NCBI RefSeq assembly: GCF_004193775.1
Contig: NC_041004.1
Coordinates: 5,293,309 to 5,357,308 of the forward strand
Reading direction: 5' to 3'
Source of the DNA: Glycine soja
Taxonomy: Eukaryota; Streptophyta; Magnoliopsida; Fabales; Fabaceae
DNA length: 64,000 nt
Notes under the pieces: generated by a model
Databases searched by the model: none
Told to the model about the DNA's origin: nothing
The model's input: the letters and a program-made list of their open reading frames with translations, nothing else
Translations under genes and position numbers: made by a program
In this document: positions 22,990 through 35,144 of the stretch, one piece after another
How positions within the stretch are numbered: position 1 is the stretch's first letter
How the letters are laid out: every line of letters starts with the position of its first letter

Positions 22990-24077
22990 CCACCACCAAT
23001 TTTTAATGGTGAGGAGTACGAATTATGGGTTGCAAGGATGACCATTCATCTTGAAGCTTTGGATCTTTGGGAGGCAGTGGAAGAAAACTATGATGTTCCT
23101 AAACTACCTTTAAATCCAACGGTGGCTCAAATGAAGAATCAACAAGAGAGGAAGACCAAAAAGGCTAAGGCTAAAAATTGTCTTTTCTCTGCAGTGTCAA
23201 AAATTATTTTTACAAGAATTATGAACTTCAAATCTGCCAAACAGATTTGGGATTATCTCAGATCAGAATATCAAGGCTGTGAAAGAAGCAAAGGCATGCA
23301 AGTACTTAACTTGGGCAAAGAATTTGAGATGCAGAACATGAAAGAGACTGAAACAATTAAAGGCTATGCTGACCGACTGTTAGGCATAGCAAATAGAGTG
23401 AGGCTTCTTGGGAAGGACTTTCCTGATGAAAGAATAGTGCAAAAAATCCTGGTCACTATACCCGAGAAGTATGAATCGAAGATATCAGCATTGGAAGAGT
23501 CTAAAGACCTGTCAACCATCACCTTGGGAGAACTCATAAATGCTCTACAAGCTCAGGAGCAGAGAAGAATGATGAGACAAGAGGAGGTGGTACAGGGTGC
23601 GTTTCATACGAAAACACAAAATTCAAGAGGTGGCAAAGACAAGAAGAACAACAAATGAAGGAACAAAAAACCAGAAGGCTCCAACAAGCAGCAAGGTGAG
23701 ACCTTTCCTCCTTGTCCCATTGCAAAAAGACAAATCATCCTGAAAGAAAATGTTGGTGGAGGCCAAATGTCAAGTGCAAAAATTGTGGCAATATGGGACA
23801 TGTAGAGCGAATATGCAAGTCCAAATCAAAGGAGGCAAAGGTGGCTGTGGAGGAACAAGAAGATGAGCAACTCTTTATCGCAACATGCTTTGCCACAAGC
23901 AATAGTTTCAGTGATTCATGGTTAATAGACAGCTGCTTCACAAATCATATGACCAATGACCTGAAACTCTTTAAAGAACTTGACAAAATCATTGTTTCCA
24001 AAGTAAAAATTGGAAATGGTGATTTCATCTCAGTCAAGGGAAAAAGGGACTGTTGCTATTGAAAGCTTGACAGGTTT
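22981..24077 (+). pseudogene. copia gag and protease remnant
   Basis: 22981-23655 encodes the gag core, with 'NGEEYELWVARMTIHLEAL', 'ALDLWEAVEENYD' and 'IVQKILVTIPEKY'. An in-frame TGA occurs at 23656-23658. A one-base loss near 23718 shifts the frame into the nucleocapsid, which has an intact CCHC zinc knuckle 'CKNCGNMGHVERIC' at about 23781-23822. The aspartic protease follows at about 23918; its active site reads 'IDSCFTNHM', so the Gly of the family's Asp-Ser-Gly triad is lost. A one-base gain in an A run near 24047 shifts the frame again just before the solo-LTR insertion. Confidence 0.85.
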
Positions 24078-24841
24078 TGAAACGCACAGTTTAAATTAAA
24101 GGAAAGAGAAAACAATAATAATATAATAATAATACCCATCCACCCCTCCAACTTTCTAAAAACTCCCGAGACCCCCCCCCCTTTCTCAAAACTTTCATTT
24201 TTCCTTTTTTTGTGCAGCAGCCAACCCCCTCTCAACACTAACCCTTTTGCCCCAAAAATTTAATCTTTTGATCCTTCACTCATCTCCTCCCATGGTTCCG
24301 AAAGTTGCAAGCTTTTTACATCTTTGGGTTCTTCCAAGCACGAGAAGGTGACGGGAAAAAAGGGGAAAACACTACGCATTTCCTAGGTTTTTCTATTTGA
24401 CCTCTTTAAGGTGAATGATCATGACCCATTGTGTTAGTTGAGTAATTGCAATACTGATTAGTCACATGGGCTGTGAGAAAAAGAGCTAGAAACTAAGTTT
24501 TAGAGATTATTGTGATTTTCTCAAAACCCTAGGTTTGCTAAAATTGGAGATTTTGTCTAATCCCTTGTTCTATTATTTAAATGTTTAGGTTTTGTGGAAA
24601 ATACAGTGGTTGACCTTTTTAACAACGGTAGAAGTCAGTGATTGCGTTATTTAGGTGAGTAGCTAATATACTTAGCGATTTTCTTAAAGTTCATTTATGG
24701 AGAAGCAAGTATACTTCCGAACATATATACTTTTGGTGAGCTTTGAGATTTATTTTGAAATCTTGATATTATATAAGGATGAATGTTGAACTGTTTGTTT
24801 AATTTTATTTATGTTGAGTTCATGAATGATATATGCCATTT

Positions 24842-25395
24842 GCTACAACGAAGAGATAATGTAGCCTATGAGTTGAATTCTCATAGTATAATGATATACC
24901 GTTTGCTACAACGAAGAGATAATGTAGCCTATGAGTTGAATTCTCATAGTATGATTATATTTCCGTTTGCTACAACGAAGAGATAATATAGCCTATGAGT
25001 TAATTTCTCATAGTATCATGATATATGTCGTTTGCTACAACGAAGAGATAATGTAGCCTATGAGTTTATTTCTCATAGTAAAATGATATATGTCGTTTGC
25101 TACAACGAAGAGATAATATAGCCTATGAGTTAATTTCTCATAGTAAAATGATATATGCCGTTTGCTACAACGAAGAGATAATGTAGCCTATGAGTTGATT
25201 TCTCATAGTATAATGATATATGTCGTTTGCTACAACGAACAGATAATGTAGCCTATGAGTTAAATTTTCATAATATATTTATATGTTCCGTTCGCTGCAA
25301 CGAAGAGATAATGCAGCCTACGAGCTAAATGTCGTAGTTATATAATTTCCGTTCACCACAACAAAGAGATAATGTGGTCTATGTGCACATAGTAG
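24842..25395. repeat. nine-unit tandem repeat with two hairpins per unit
   Basis: Units begin at 24842, 24905, 24969, 25034, 25099, 25164, 25229, 25294 and 25355, a period of 61-65 bp. The consensus unit holds stem 1, GCTACA with a 12-nt loop (ACGAAGAGATAA) and TGTAGC, followed directly by stem 2, CTATGAG with a 7-nt loop and CTCATAG. Units 8 and 9 are diverged but keep the pairing. Unit 8 has GCTGCA/TGCAGC and CTACGA/TCGTAG. Unit 9 has ACCACA/TGTGGT and CTATGTG/CACATAG. Units 3 and 5 have one mismatch in stem 1 (TATAGC), and unit 7 has a weakened stem 2. Confidence 0.9.
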
Positions 25396-25948
25396 AATAA
25401 ATACTTGATTTTAAAGTAATTATTTTGGGATACCAGGTTATGAGAAGTTCTAAAATGTATATTCTTTACGTACATGGATTTCTAAAAGCAAGTGTATGTT
25501 TGTTCAGTGTTTATTTAAATGACATTTTAATATCTTTTGGAAATGGAAAAATTTATGTTAAATGGTGCTCTCTTTCATGTCTGCTTAGTATATTATGTTC
25601 TCACTAAGTCTTTGTGACTTACTCCTTATTTTACTTCTTTTCTCAGATACCCAGTAGTGGAGTAACCGATTTCCTGGGATTTGCTGACACATCCAGGAAT
25701 TTGATTATTTTTTTGGTAGGTCCCCATTATGTCTGATGGATATTTTGGTTGTAACTCCAGTATAATGCAGCTATAGGGTTAGGGTAGTAATAGGCTTAGA
25801 GAGAATCCTTTTATTTTGAAAATGTAAATGATGCTCTCTTGTAGTTATGATGATGATGAACTTATGATGTTTGAGACACTTGATGATTAGTAATTATAAT
25901 CAGCTATGTTATTAAATGGATGAGATGAGATACAAGCATATGGATTTG

Positions 25949-25950
<2 letters not shown>

Positions 25951-25998
<48 letters not shown>
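25951..25998. repeat. (AT)n microsatellite
   Basis: An uninterrupted AT dinucleotide run inside the solo LTR. Confidence 0.95.
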
Positions 25999-26001
<3 letters not shown>

Positions 26002-26100
26002 GTTCTTTTACAGGTTATGTTGTATATGGTAGGCTGGCCAGACTAGGGAAGTCATAGTCTGTGCGCCGGTCATGTCCCAAGAGTGGGTCGTGACAGGTTT

Positions 26101-27340
26101 GAAATATGTCTCTGATATCTTATATGTGCCTGACATTGATCAAAATTTACTTAGTGTTGCTCAGCTTGTAGAGAATGGCTTCAAAGTTATATTTGAAGAA
26201 AATTGGTGCTTGATCAAAGATGCAAAGGGAAAAGACGTATTCAGGGTGAAAATGAGGGCTAAAAGCTATCCTCTAAATCTGATGGAGGAGAAGCAAATAG
26301 CTTTTTCAAGCATGACCACCAATGTTGAACTATGGCACAAAAGGCTCGGACACTTCCATCTTGCTGGACTTTTATACATGCAAAAACATGCCTTAGTGAA
26401 AGGTGTGTCAATGCTTGAAGACAAGTTAGCTGATTGCATGACTTGCCAATATGGTAAGCTAGTCAGAAAACCATTCCCTCATTCAGCTTGGAGAGCAACT
26501 CAAAAGCTGCAATTGGTTCACACAGATGTTGGGGGACCTCAGAGAGTATCATCTTTAAATGGTAATAAATACTATATTACATTTATTAATGATTATACTA
26601 GATTTTGTTGGATTTATTTCTTTAAATCCAAGACTGAGGTTGCTAATATTATTTGGAAATTTAAAGCATTGGTGGAGAATCAAAGTGATTGCAAGTTGCA
26701 AACAATAAGGTCTGACAACGGGAAGGAATACAGAAATGATATTTTTGATAAATTTTGTGAAGAAGCTGGCATTGAGCACCAACTCACCGTACCTTACACC
26801 CCGCAACAAAATGGCGTGAGTGAGAGAAAAAATAGAAGTATCATGGAGATGACAACGTGTATGTTGCATGAAAAGGAGTTGCCAAAGGAGCTATGGGCGG
26901 AGGCTGCAAACACTATAGTATTTTTGCTGAATAGACTACCTACAAGAGTTTTGCACAAAAAAACTCCATTTGAAGGTTGGTTTGGTTACAAACCAGATTT
27001 ACTAAATCTAAAAATCTTTGGTTGTGTTTGTTTCTCTTATGTTCCACAGGTTAAAAGGGACAAACTTGATAAGAAGACAGAACCCAGAGTTTTCATTGGA
27101 TACAACAACACCTCCAAAGCTTACAAAATTTTCCAACCTCAAAATTGGAAAATTCTTGTGAGTAGAGATGTCAAATTTATGGAAGATCAACAATGGAGCT
27201 GTGATGAGCCAATAAGGAAGCAGCTGCCAGAAATCCCACAGTTCCTTGATGATGATGTAGATGACATTCCTGTCAGAGGTACAAGATCTTTATCTGAGAT
27301 TTATCAAAAGGGCAATGTAGTTGTCCTAGAACCTGCATAA
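26101..27340 (+). pseudogene. copia integrase
   Basis: The frame enters from the solo LTR and continues with the copia wording 'GLKYVSDILYVPDIDQNLL'. The zinc-binding pre-integrase region shows 'LWHKRLGHFH' and 'CMTCQYGK' (an HHCC set). The catalytic core has its three acidic residues, in 'HTDVGGP', 'RSDNGKEYRN' and 'NGVSERKNRS'. The sequence 'FGCVCFSYVPQVKRDKL' and 'RVFIGYNNTSKAYKIF' follow. Translation ends at TAA 27338-27340, where the family normally continues into reverse transcriptase. The domain itself is nearly intact; the polyprotein is not. Confidence 0.9.
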
Positions 27341-28868
27341 TTTGAAGAAGCTAAAAAGGATGACAAGTGGATAAATGTTATGAAGGAAGAGTTGAAAATG
27401 ATAAAAAAATGACACGTGGGAGCTAGTGGACAGACCTCAACACAAACAACCTATAGGGGTAAAATGGGTTTATAGAACCAAACTTAATCTAGATGGTTTT
27501 ATAAATAAATACAAGGCCAGGCTGGTGGTGAAAGGCTATGCTCAGGTGTTTGGAGTGGATTTTTCATAAACCTTTGCTCTAGTTGTACGTCTTGATACAA
27601 TTAGAATGCTACTTTCCTTGATTGCACATAAAAGGTGGAAAGTTTATCATTTAGATGTAAAATCTGCCTTTCTAAATGATTACTTGCAGGAGGAGATTTA
27701 TGTAGAGCAACCTGAGGGGTTTCAAATCAAAGGAGAGGAGCAGAAAGTTTACAAGTTGAAAAGGGCATTATATGGTCTTAAACAGGCTTCTAAGGCCTGG
27801 TACAACAGGATAGATGATCATCTTCAAGATCTTGGATTTGTCAAAAGTCCAAGTGAGGCTGCATTATATGTTAAATTGGTAGATGCAAATTTAATCATTA
27901 TTGCTATCTATGTTGATGATTTACTTGTGATAGGAAGTGATGAGAAACTCATAAAGGAGTTTAAAGCTGAATAGCTTAAAGCATTTGAAATGACAGATCT
28001 TGGCTTGATGAGTTTCTTTTTGGGAATGGAGGTGAAACAAGATCATGATGGAATCCTCATTCACCAAAAGAAGTACGCAAGGGAAATATTCAAGAAGTTT
28101 CATATGAAGGACTACAAAAGCACTACATCTCTAATTAACCAAAAGGAGAAATTTAGCAAGGATGATGGAGCTGATAAAGTTGACAAAATGCATTACAAAA
28201 GCTTGATTGGTTGCTTAATATATCTTAGTGCAACCAGACCTGACATTTTGTTTGCAGTAAGTATACTTTCAAGGTTCATGCATTGTGCTAGTGAAGTTCA
28301 TCTTCAAGCTGCCAAACGAGTTGTTAGATATGTTAAAGGCACTTTAGACTATGGTATAATGTAGTCTCATTCTCATAATTTTAAGCTCCATGGATATTCT
28401 GATAGTGACTGGATAGGTTGTATTGATGACATGAGAAGCACCTCTGGTTACTGTTTTTCCTTTGGTTCTGGAGTTTTTTTTTCTTGATTAACTAAAAAGT
28501 AAGAAGTTGTAGCTCAATCAACTGTAGAAGCAAAGTATGTAGCTGTTGTTGCTGCAGTGAATCAAGCTCTTTGGATCAGGAAAATTATGATAGATTTGCA
28601 TATGAAACAAGAAGAAAACATACAGATTTTTGTGGACAACCAAGTTGCAATCTCAATTGCTAATGATCCGGTGTTTCATGACAAAACTAAGCATTTCAAG
28701 ATAAAGCTTTTTCTTCTAAGAGAGGTTCAAAAGGAAGGAGAAGTGAAGTTACTGTACTGCAAAACAGAGAATCAAAGTGCTAACATTCTGACCAAGGCAC
28801 TACCAAAAGCCAAATTTGAATACTTGAGACAAAAGCTTGGAGTTTGCAATTCCAAAGTTAAGGAGGAG
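27341..28868 (+). pseudogene. copia reverse transcriptase and RNase H
   Basis: A frameshift lies in an A run near 27405. After it come the reverse transcriptase motifs: 'KARLVVKGYAQ', '[10 protein letters not shown]', '[13 protein letters not shown]' and the catalytic '[11 protein letters not shown]' at about 27901-27933. In-frame stops occur at 27567-27569, 27972-27974 and 28362-28364. RNase H follows with 'GYSDSDWIGCIDD', 'TSGYCFSFGSG', 'VDNQVAISIAND' and 'ANILTKALPKAKFEYLRQKL', with stops at 28485-28487 and 28500-28502. The purine tract AAGGAGGAG at 28860-28868 primes the LTR. Confidence 0.9.
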
Positions 28869-29161
28869 TGTTAACATGCGACTGTTGAAACTGTCTAACA
28901 AACTATAGTAAATCAGATTTTTATGCTATTTTTTAGAAAAAATAAAAGTCATGTTGACTGATAGGATAAAACAGTTTTGGTCCTATCCTTTAGGCATGAT
29001 CTCTTAGCGATGTTATCTCTCTTTTAATAGTTACTTTCTTTTCTATGTTTATAAATGCGTTGTTTCATATCTGAATAAAATAAGTCTTTGTAGTCTTAAT
29101 TTCCTTTACACTTTATTTCATTCTTTAATATTTCTGTCTGCTGTTATTAACAAAAACATCA
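28869..29161 (+). repeat. 3' LTR of the copia element
   Basis: It starts TGTTAACATG immediately after the polypurine tract. It contains a TATA-like TTATAAAT (about 29049-29056) and an AATAAAAT polyadenylation-like signal (about 29074). It ends at ACATCA (29161) if the TTTTT duplication is right, or at TTAACA (29152) otherwise, giving 284-293 bp. Confidence 0.8.
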
Positions 29162-29166
29162 TTTTT

Positions 29167-30480
29167 AAGTTAACAAACTAATTATTAATTATAGGTCAGA
29201 ATGATCAAACCAACCGATACTTTCCATTTTAGAAACTATGAACCAAACAAACGTGGCTTGAACAAGGTTATACATCCATGCCTATCTTGAAGTTGATCAA
29301 GGTATAGATCTTGGTGATATCACTGGCTAGTTATCCTATCTTTTCTAACATGCATGCCCTGTTTTCTTGCGTTTTCAGCTTTTGAATAAGCATTATATTG
29401 TACGGATAGTCAATAAAAATGCGCAGAAATAAATAAGATAGAAAAATGTAGCTTAGATACTCTTCTCACAGTTTAATTTGTTGATGCAGATAAATTAATT
29501 TGGTCAGTAAAAGCTGCTTTTTAAAGAGGTCTGCACATATCTAAATTATTGTGAATAAGAGAACTCACACAAAGCAATTACTATATTTGGCAAGACAGAG
29601 GATAGCAATTAAGGAGAGGTCAGCTTTCTCACATATAATGGTTTTATTTAATTTTTACAACATTTTCATATCAATCTTCTAACTTATTAAATATAAAACT
29701 ATTAAATATTTTTATACTTTTAAGACATAATTGTATGTTTTTTTTATTTTATATAAAGCACTATAAAGAAGATAGAACATGTAACATACATAATCATGTG
29801 AATCAATCAGTGATTATATAATCAGACATGGGCACATATCATGTGTGGTCCATCCGTAAAGTGAAGTAAAGGTACCTAAGGAATTTTTGGGTTTTAATGG
29901 AAACAGAATGGGGCCAATATTATGTTCCAAAATGTCAGTGATAAAATGCATCTTATCTGAAAGTGGCATAATAATTAAGACAAATAAATGAATGTAAACA
30001 ATGTCTGAGATCATCAGATGCCTCCATGATCGCATGTCTTCTTAGATGCTAGCTATAAGTGCAAACAAAATGGACAGTCCCATTGAAACAAGATATCGAA
30101 TCATTTGCATGCCTCTATGTATTTCCAATGTTTTGATTCATAAAGCAAGTTTGTGTGTGGTCAATTAATTGAAGGTCCTGCTAAAACATGTTCTAAAAGT
30201 ATTAATTAAGGACAATTTAAATTGTTGTGTTCATTATTTTTAATTATTTAAAATGTAGATATTAAATATTTTTTAATTTAATTAACTTAAATATGTTTTT
30301 CTAATATATCTCTTTTCCAATTTATCATCTAATTTCTTTTTATTACCTGACATGTCAAATATTTTTGAAAGTGAGATATATGGTGAAATCATTCTCTTAC
30401 ATAAAGTTATGTGAATTTTATCATAATTTTTTTCTTGGAAAATATTTAACTGTATATTTCATAATTTTGTTTATAGAGAG
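29167..30480. other. intergenic DNA
   Basis: No gene or element end is recognised. AT-rich throughout. Confidence 0.4.
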
Positions 30481-30700
30481 ATCATTGTTGATTATCTTCC
30501 GTTTGAAATTACTTCCTTGATCAATAGGTAGAATAAAATTTTGTGACATAATGAGTTAAATATTCAATCTTTATTACTCAATTTCCAATGATCATTGTTG
30601 ATTATCTTCCGTTTGAAATTACTTCCTTGATCAATAGGTAGAATAAAATTTTGTGACATAATGAGTTAAATATTCAATCTTTATTACTCAATTTCCAATA
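30481..30700. repeat. 110-bp tandem duplication, almost identical
   Basis: 30481-30590 and 30591-30700 match at 109 of 110 positions; only the last base differs (G/A). Both copies begin ATCATTGTTGATTATC. The identity in otherwise drifting AT-rich DNA indicates a recent event, or an assembly artefact. Confidence 0.95.
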
Positions 30701-33700
30701 ATCTAATTATTAATGAGTTTAATAATTATGTATTGATAATATAAAATAATTTTCAATTGTTATTTAATTAAAAAATACTTTTAAAATAATTATTATAAAA
30801 AAATAAAAAATTTATTATACATAGTGATTTTGAAGGTCCATAAAAGTCAACACTCTTTAAGGTTCATAAAAGTCCAAAAAATCATTTTATATTCTCTGTA
30901 CATAACTTTTTTTCCTTTTCTCATTGTGAATTACTTCAACTCTTATTCCTAATTATTTACCTATCAATGTCAATCTAATATATTTTATGATATACACATT
31001 TAAAGAATTTATAATGAAAATTTGAATTAATAATATATATAATCATTTATAAAAAAGGAATTTTTTATTCTTAATTTAAATATTAAATTATATAAGTACG
31101 TAATTATTTCAAAATAAATCACTACAAAAGATATTCTTGTCTGAGTTAAGACTATTATTTTGAACAATAAAACTAATTTCCTACTATTTTATATAGCTAG
31201 AGTAACTCATCTCAGTTAATTTATGTGCTCATTTAGTATTGGTATATAGACCTCTTTAATGGTAGTATAATTTCAGTTGTCTTTGCATATATGAACCTTT
31301 TGGTTTCCGTTTTTTCTTTAGGGAATTTTGATTGCCTATTAGTATCTTGTTTGAGATTGAAGCATTATCGAATATTAAATATGTGTACCTCTCAATTAAA
31401 ATTTCAGTCTTAATTTAGTTAGTTTATTTGTTAGTGAGAAATTAATCCTTCACTAAACTTAATTTTTGATTGTATGTATGCTTTTAATTATTTTTTTTAT
31501 TTTGTAATATAAAAATCTTTCTTTATAAGTATTTTTGAAATAAAATTCAATAAATATTTATACATTTTGGAAGGAGAAAATGTAAAACTGGATAAAATGG
31601 AAATGTTAAAATAAATGAAATTAAAAATAGATATGAATATCATGATTGAATTTCTTCTTTTAAAAAAGCCAATAGTGTATTTTAGTCTTCTTTGTAGAAA
31701 GCGATGCATATAGTTGATTCACTTTCTTATTCATAAAGCCATATCATTTTTTTCCACATATAAAATTTGTTCTTTTCTCTTAACAAAATTTGATTCTGTA
31801 TTTCATACTCTCTCAACAGAGTCATGATAACTTCGTTAGTCATATTCAATTTGAGATTATGCATAGATCAGCGGATAGAATAAGATTGTACGTGCAACAT
31901 ATTTAATAATCAGTAAAATACTGTTTTTATTCCTCCTAAATTTCTTTTAATCTAATTCTTAACTATTTTTAATTTAATTTCTAATTCCAATCTAATATAT
32001 TTCATTACTATAAATATTTAAAGATTTTAAAATAAAACACCAAATTCATAATATAGTACATAAATATTCATAAATTAAATAAAGAGTGGTACTTTAAGTT
32101 AGGGTACGGAAGGGTTAGGCCACAACATGATACAGTGACTTCAATGCTAGTTATATCGGTTGTCTTTCTCGCATGTATGGTTGCTATCATTTCGTTTTCT
32201 ATTTTTGATCGTCGCTATCACCTGACTGCTCTTAGGTGAGAATTTTATTTTAGAGTGTAATGTAATTAATTTTAGATAATAATAATAATAATAATAATTG
32301 ATATTACTTACACAGCTACACATATGCAATAAATTATACATATATTAAATATAAATTATTAATTTATATCAATAATTATTCACTTTATGAATCAAATCCA
32401 TATAATCCACTCACCAAACATAACTGGATAATTTTGCAGAAGTTGTATTTACCCTTGGGAGAATAAGATTATATATGTATACAAAAATGTGGGGCCTTTT
32501 AAGACTGAAAAAAATTACTTATCGCTAATACCATAGTATCAGAAAATATAAATGAATAAAATAAATTAAATAAATAAATAGATAAATAAGAGGTAATATT
32601 TTTTCTTGTTCACTTATAAGAGGTAATATTATGACCAATAATTTTTTTTAAAAAAAAAGATTTTCTTTTTCTTTTTCTTTTTCAAAAATTATTTTATTAG
32701 AAGTTGATACAACTTTTAAACAAACTGAACGCAGGGAGTACTTTTAAGGTCAAACTCAATAATTTCAAATATTTGTACAATAATCTGACCAAGTAGAGAA
32801 CTAGGTCATAATTTTCAAACGTGAATCAAAGGCTTGTTTTACGTAGGTCATGTGTACTCATGTTAATTTGGATTTGAGTTGACGGGCTCTCGTAATATAT
32901 GTTCAAAATGTAAAATCGAAGAAGTTACAATTATTTTAAGTTTTTACTTAGGATCATTGAAAACTGAGTTTTGTTTTAATTTTTTCTTTTATAAGGTCAA
33001 ACATATATTTTATGGGTGATAATGTTGTTCAAGCTTGAACTCAGACCACCAATTAAATTAGAATAAATCAGTGTTAATTGATCCATATGTTTAATGGTGT
33101 TTTAATATTAATTCAGTTTAGAAGAAGAAGAAAGAGAGTTATTTTTACAGATTCAACTTACAGAATAAAATTTATTCAACCTTAAATTTACAAATTGAAC
33201 TTTAATTCAAACATTCACGTAATCATAATAAATTTTTCTATGTCGACCACCATTAACAGAAGCAATATCTCTCTCGTCCTCTCATAATGAATTATTATGA
33301 GATAAGTGCTGGTTTGGATCGCCCAACAACTTCTTCTGTAATTCAATGAATTTGATGATGCGGAATAATGTATATCCCCTCGTTTTTTTTACATATAAAA
33401 TAGTCATTTTGCTATTCAATATTATGATTGCTTAACATTTACTCACTCCTTAAAAAAACACATTTATTCACTTAGTTTGAATGAAAAAGAAGATTAAAAA
33501 AATTAAGAAAAGAACAGAAAATATTTAAAAAATTATTCATTATTTTTTTCTTCTCAATTAAAAAAAATACATTATTATCTCTAACAATATCACATAAGAA
33601 ATAAAAGCGACTGCTATTTAAAATGTAAGCCAAACAAAACATAACACAAATATATTCAAATTTCAATATTTTGATATCCTTAAATTTATTTTAAGAATGT

Positions 33701-35144
33701 GAGAATTATATATCCAATATAATCATACGTTTGTATATATATAAGCATCATTTAAATAATCAAAATTAAAAGTAGGTTAATAATCATATTAATACTTAAA
33801 AAAATATGTGCATTTTCCTTTTATCTTGATTATTTAAATAATCTCTAACGATTTATATTTATTATTTTCATTTCTCAACATAATAAAGTATTCTTACCTA
33901 ACTAACACCATATAAGACAAAATCAAACGATGATAGGCATCAAACTTATTAAAAAATAACACACCCAATAATTTTTTATACATCCAAAGTGAATTTTATT
34001 AATATATCCATCATAATGTCCTGTTCTTTTGACAAACTTGCTGAATGCACACACGTACACACCTGCTATTTATTGATTCAATACAAATAGTCTTTTTTTT
34101 ATGATAACTTTTAAGTTTTGTAGACCTAGTGTTTCTTTGGAGAAAATTTATGACTAAAAATCTCATCCAACGGCTACATTCAATGCATGTAAGTTAAGGA
34201 AATCAGCAGAATAGCGACTAGAGAATGGTATCTTTTATTTCTTTGTCCATTTCATATATATATATAAATATATATATCACATTCCATAGTAATAAAAGAG
34301 ACAAAATACCTTCTCCTTCTCATTTTGTTTTGTTCAAATTAAGGCTTCCTTTAAGTCGGTATCACGATGATCACCCCTCAAAAATCAGCCCAGCAATCAT
34401 TCAGTAAAGATAGAGTTAACAGTGAAAAAAACATGTCATTGAAACATTGTGTTTTTACTTTTAGAAGATTTTTTTTAGAAACAAGATTCATGTTATACCA
34501 AGTTATTGTTTTGTAAGAGAACTTAAAACTAAGGGTAATTATATGTGGATTACTCAACCATCACAAATACTCTATTAATATCTCTCTCTCTATAATCATG
34601 TATATTATACCAATATCTATCTCTCTTCTCTTTCTTTCTCTTTCTTTATGTCAAATAACATGGAATGGTCCATGCATCACTTTCCTAAACCAAACATGAC
34701 CACTTCTTGCATGCTGATTTTTGTGTAACATTTGCTTTCTTTTATTTTGCTTTTTACAGCTGATTAAAATGTCAGCCACAACTCACACATATAATTTATT
34801 GTCAATAATAATGATCTATCTATATATATGGTGATATTGTCATAATTCAGTCAATGTTTATTAACCGTGTTTTCATATCTCAACCAAGATTCCAAGCCAC
34901 TCACAAAATATCATATATCCTTGACACGCTTCAATGTTTATCCTATTACTAATAATTACTTTGACTTTATACTAAGTTGAAACATTCTTAACCGCATATT
35001 ATTACCCAAGCTATAGACATGCTAACACTGAAGAATAATAAAAGATAGATGAGAACGATGACAATATTATAACTCACCTTGAAATCAAAGTGGTAGAGCC
35101 ACAAACAATGAAAACCCATTTTCAGCATTTTCCAAATGCTATTT
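30701..35144. other. AT-rich intergenic DNA
   Basis: No gene is supported. An AAT trinucleotide run sits at 32277-32300. A Stowaway-like end (reverse complement TACTCCCTGCGTTCA) lies at about 32727-32741, without a clear partner. A CT-rich tract occupies 34578-34650. The last few hundred bases may belong to the MIR164 primary transcript, which runs leftward. Confidence 0.4.

Larger units (their letters stand above)
24078..26095. mobile_element. solo LTR, 2,018 bp, inserted in the copia element
   Basis: It begins TGAAACGCAC and ends GTCGTGACA (TG...CA), flanked by a perfect 5-bp duplication GGTTT (24073-24077 and 26096-26100). Deleting the block plus one GGTTT joins the copia coding sequence on either side in one frame. 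There is no internal coding region. The length and the internal tandem repeats suit the long LTRs of Ty3/gypsy chromoviruses, but that assignment is inference. Because TGACA also precedes the left GGTTT, the repeat can be read as 10 bp (TGACAGGTTT), but no terminal inverted repeat supports a DNA transposon. A run of ten C near 24171 and an (AT)n tract at 25951-25998 lie inside. Confidence 0.85.
22927..29161 (+). mobile_element. decayed Ty1/copia element with a nested solo LTR
   Basis: The order is a 5' LTR stub, gag with zinc knuckle, protease, integrase, reverse transcriptase, RNase H, polypurine tract and 3' LTR, which is the Ty1/copia order. TTTTT flanks both ends (22922-22926 and 29162-29166) and may be the 5-bp target duplication, but its low complexity makes this weak. 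The element is inactive: at least six stop codons, three frameshifts, a missing 5' LTR body and primer-binding site, and a 2.0 kb insertion. The 63 bp of 5' LTR that remain differ from the 3' LTR at nine positions (about 14%), pointing to an old insertion. Confidence 0.92.

Noticed and set aside
24842..25395. CRISPR-like array
   Set aside because: The units are contiguous with no unique spacers, in a plant LTR. It is a tandem repeat.
24068..26100. DNA transposon with a 10-bp duplication
   Set aside because: There are no terminal inverted repeats. TG...CA ends with a 5-bp duplication explain the block better.
32690..32745. third Stowaway MITE
   Set aside because: Only one end (ACGCAGGGAGTA) is recognisable; no left end or duplication was found.
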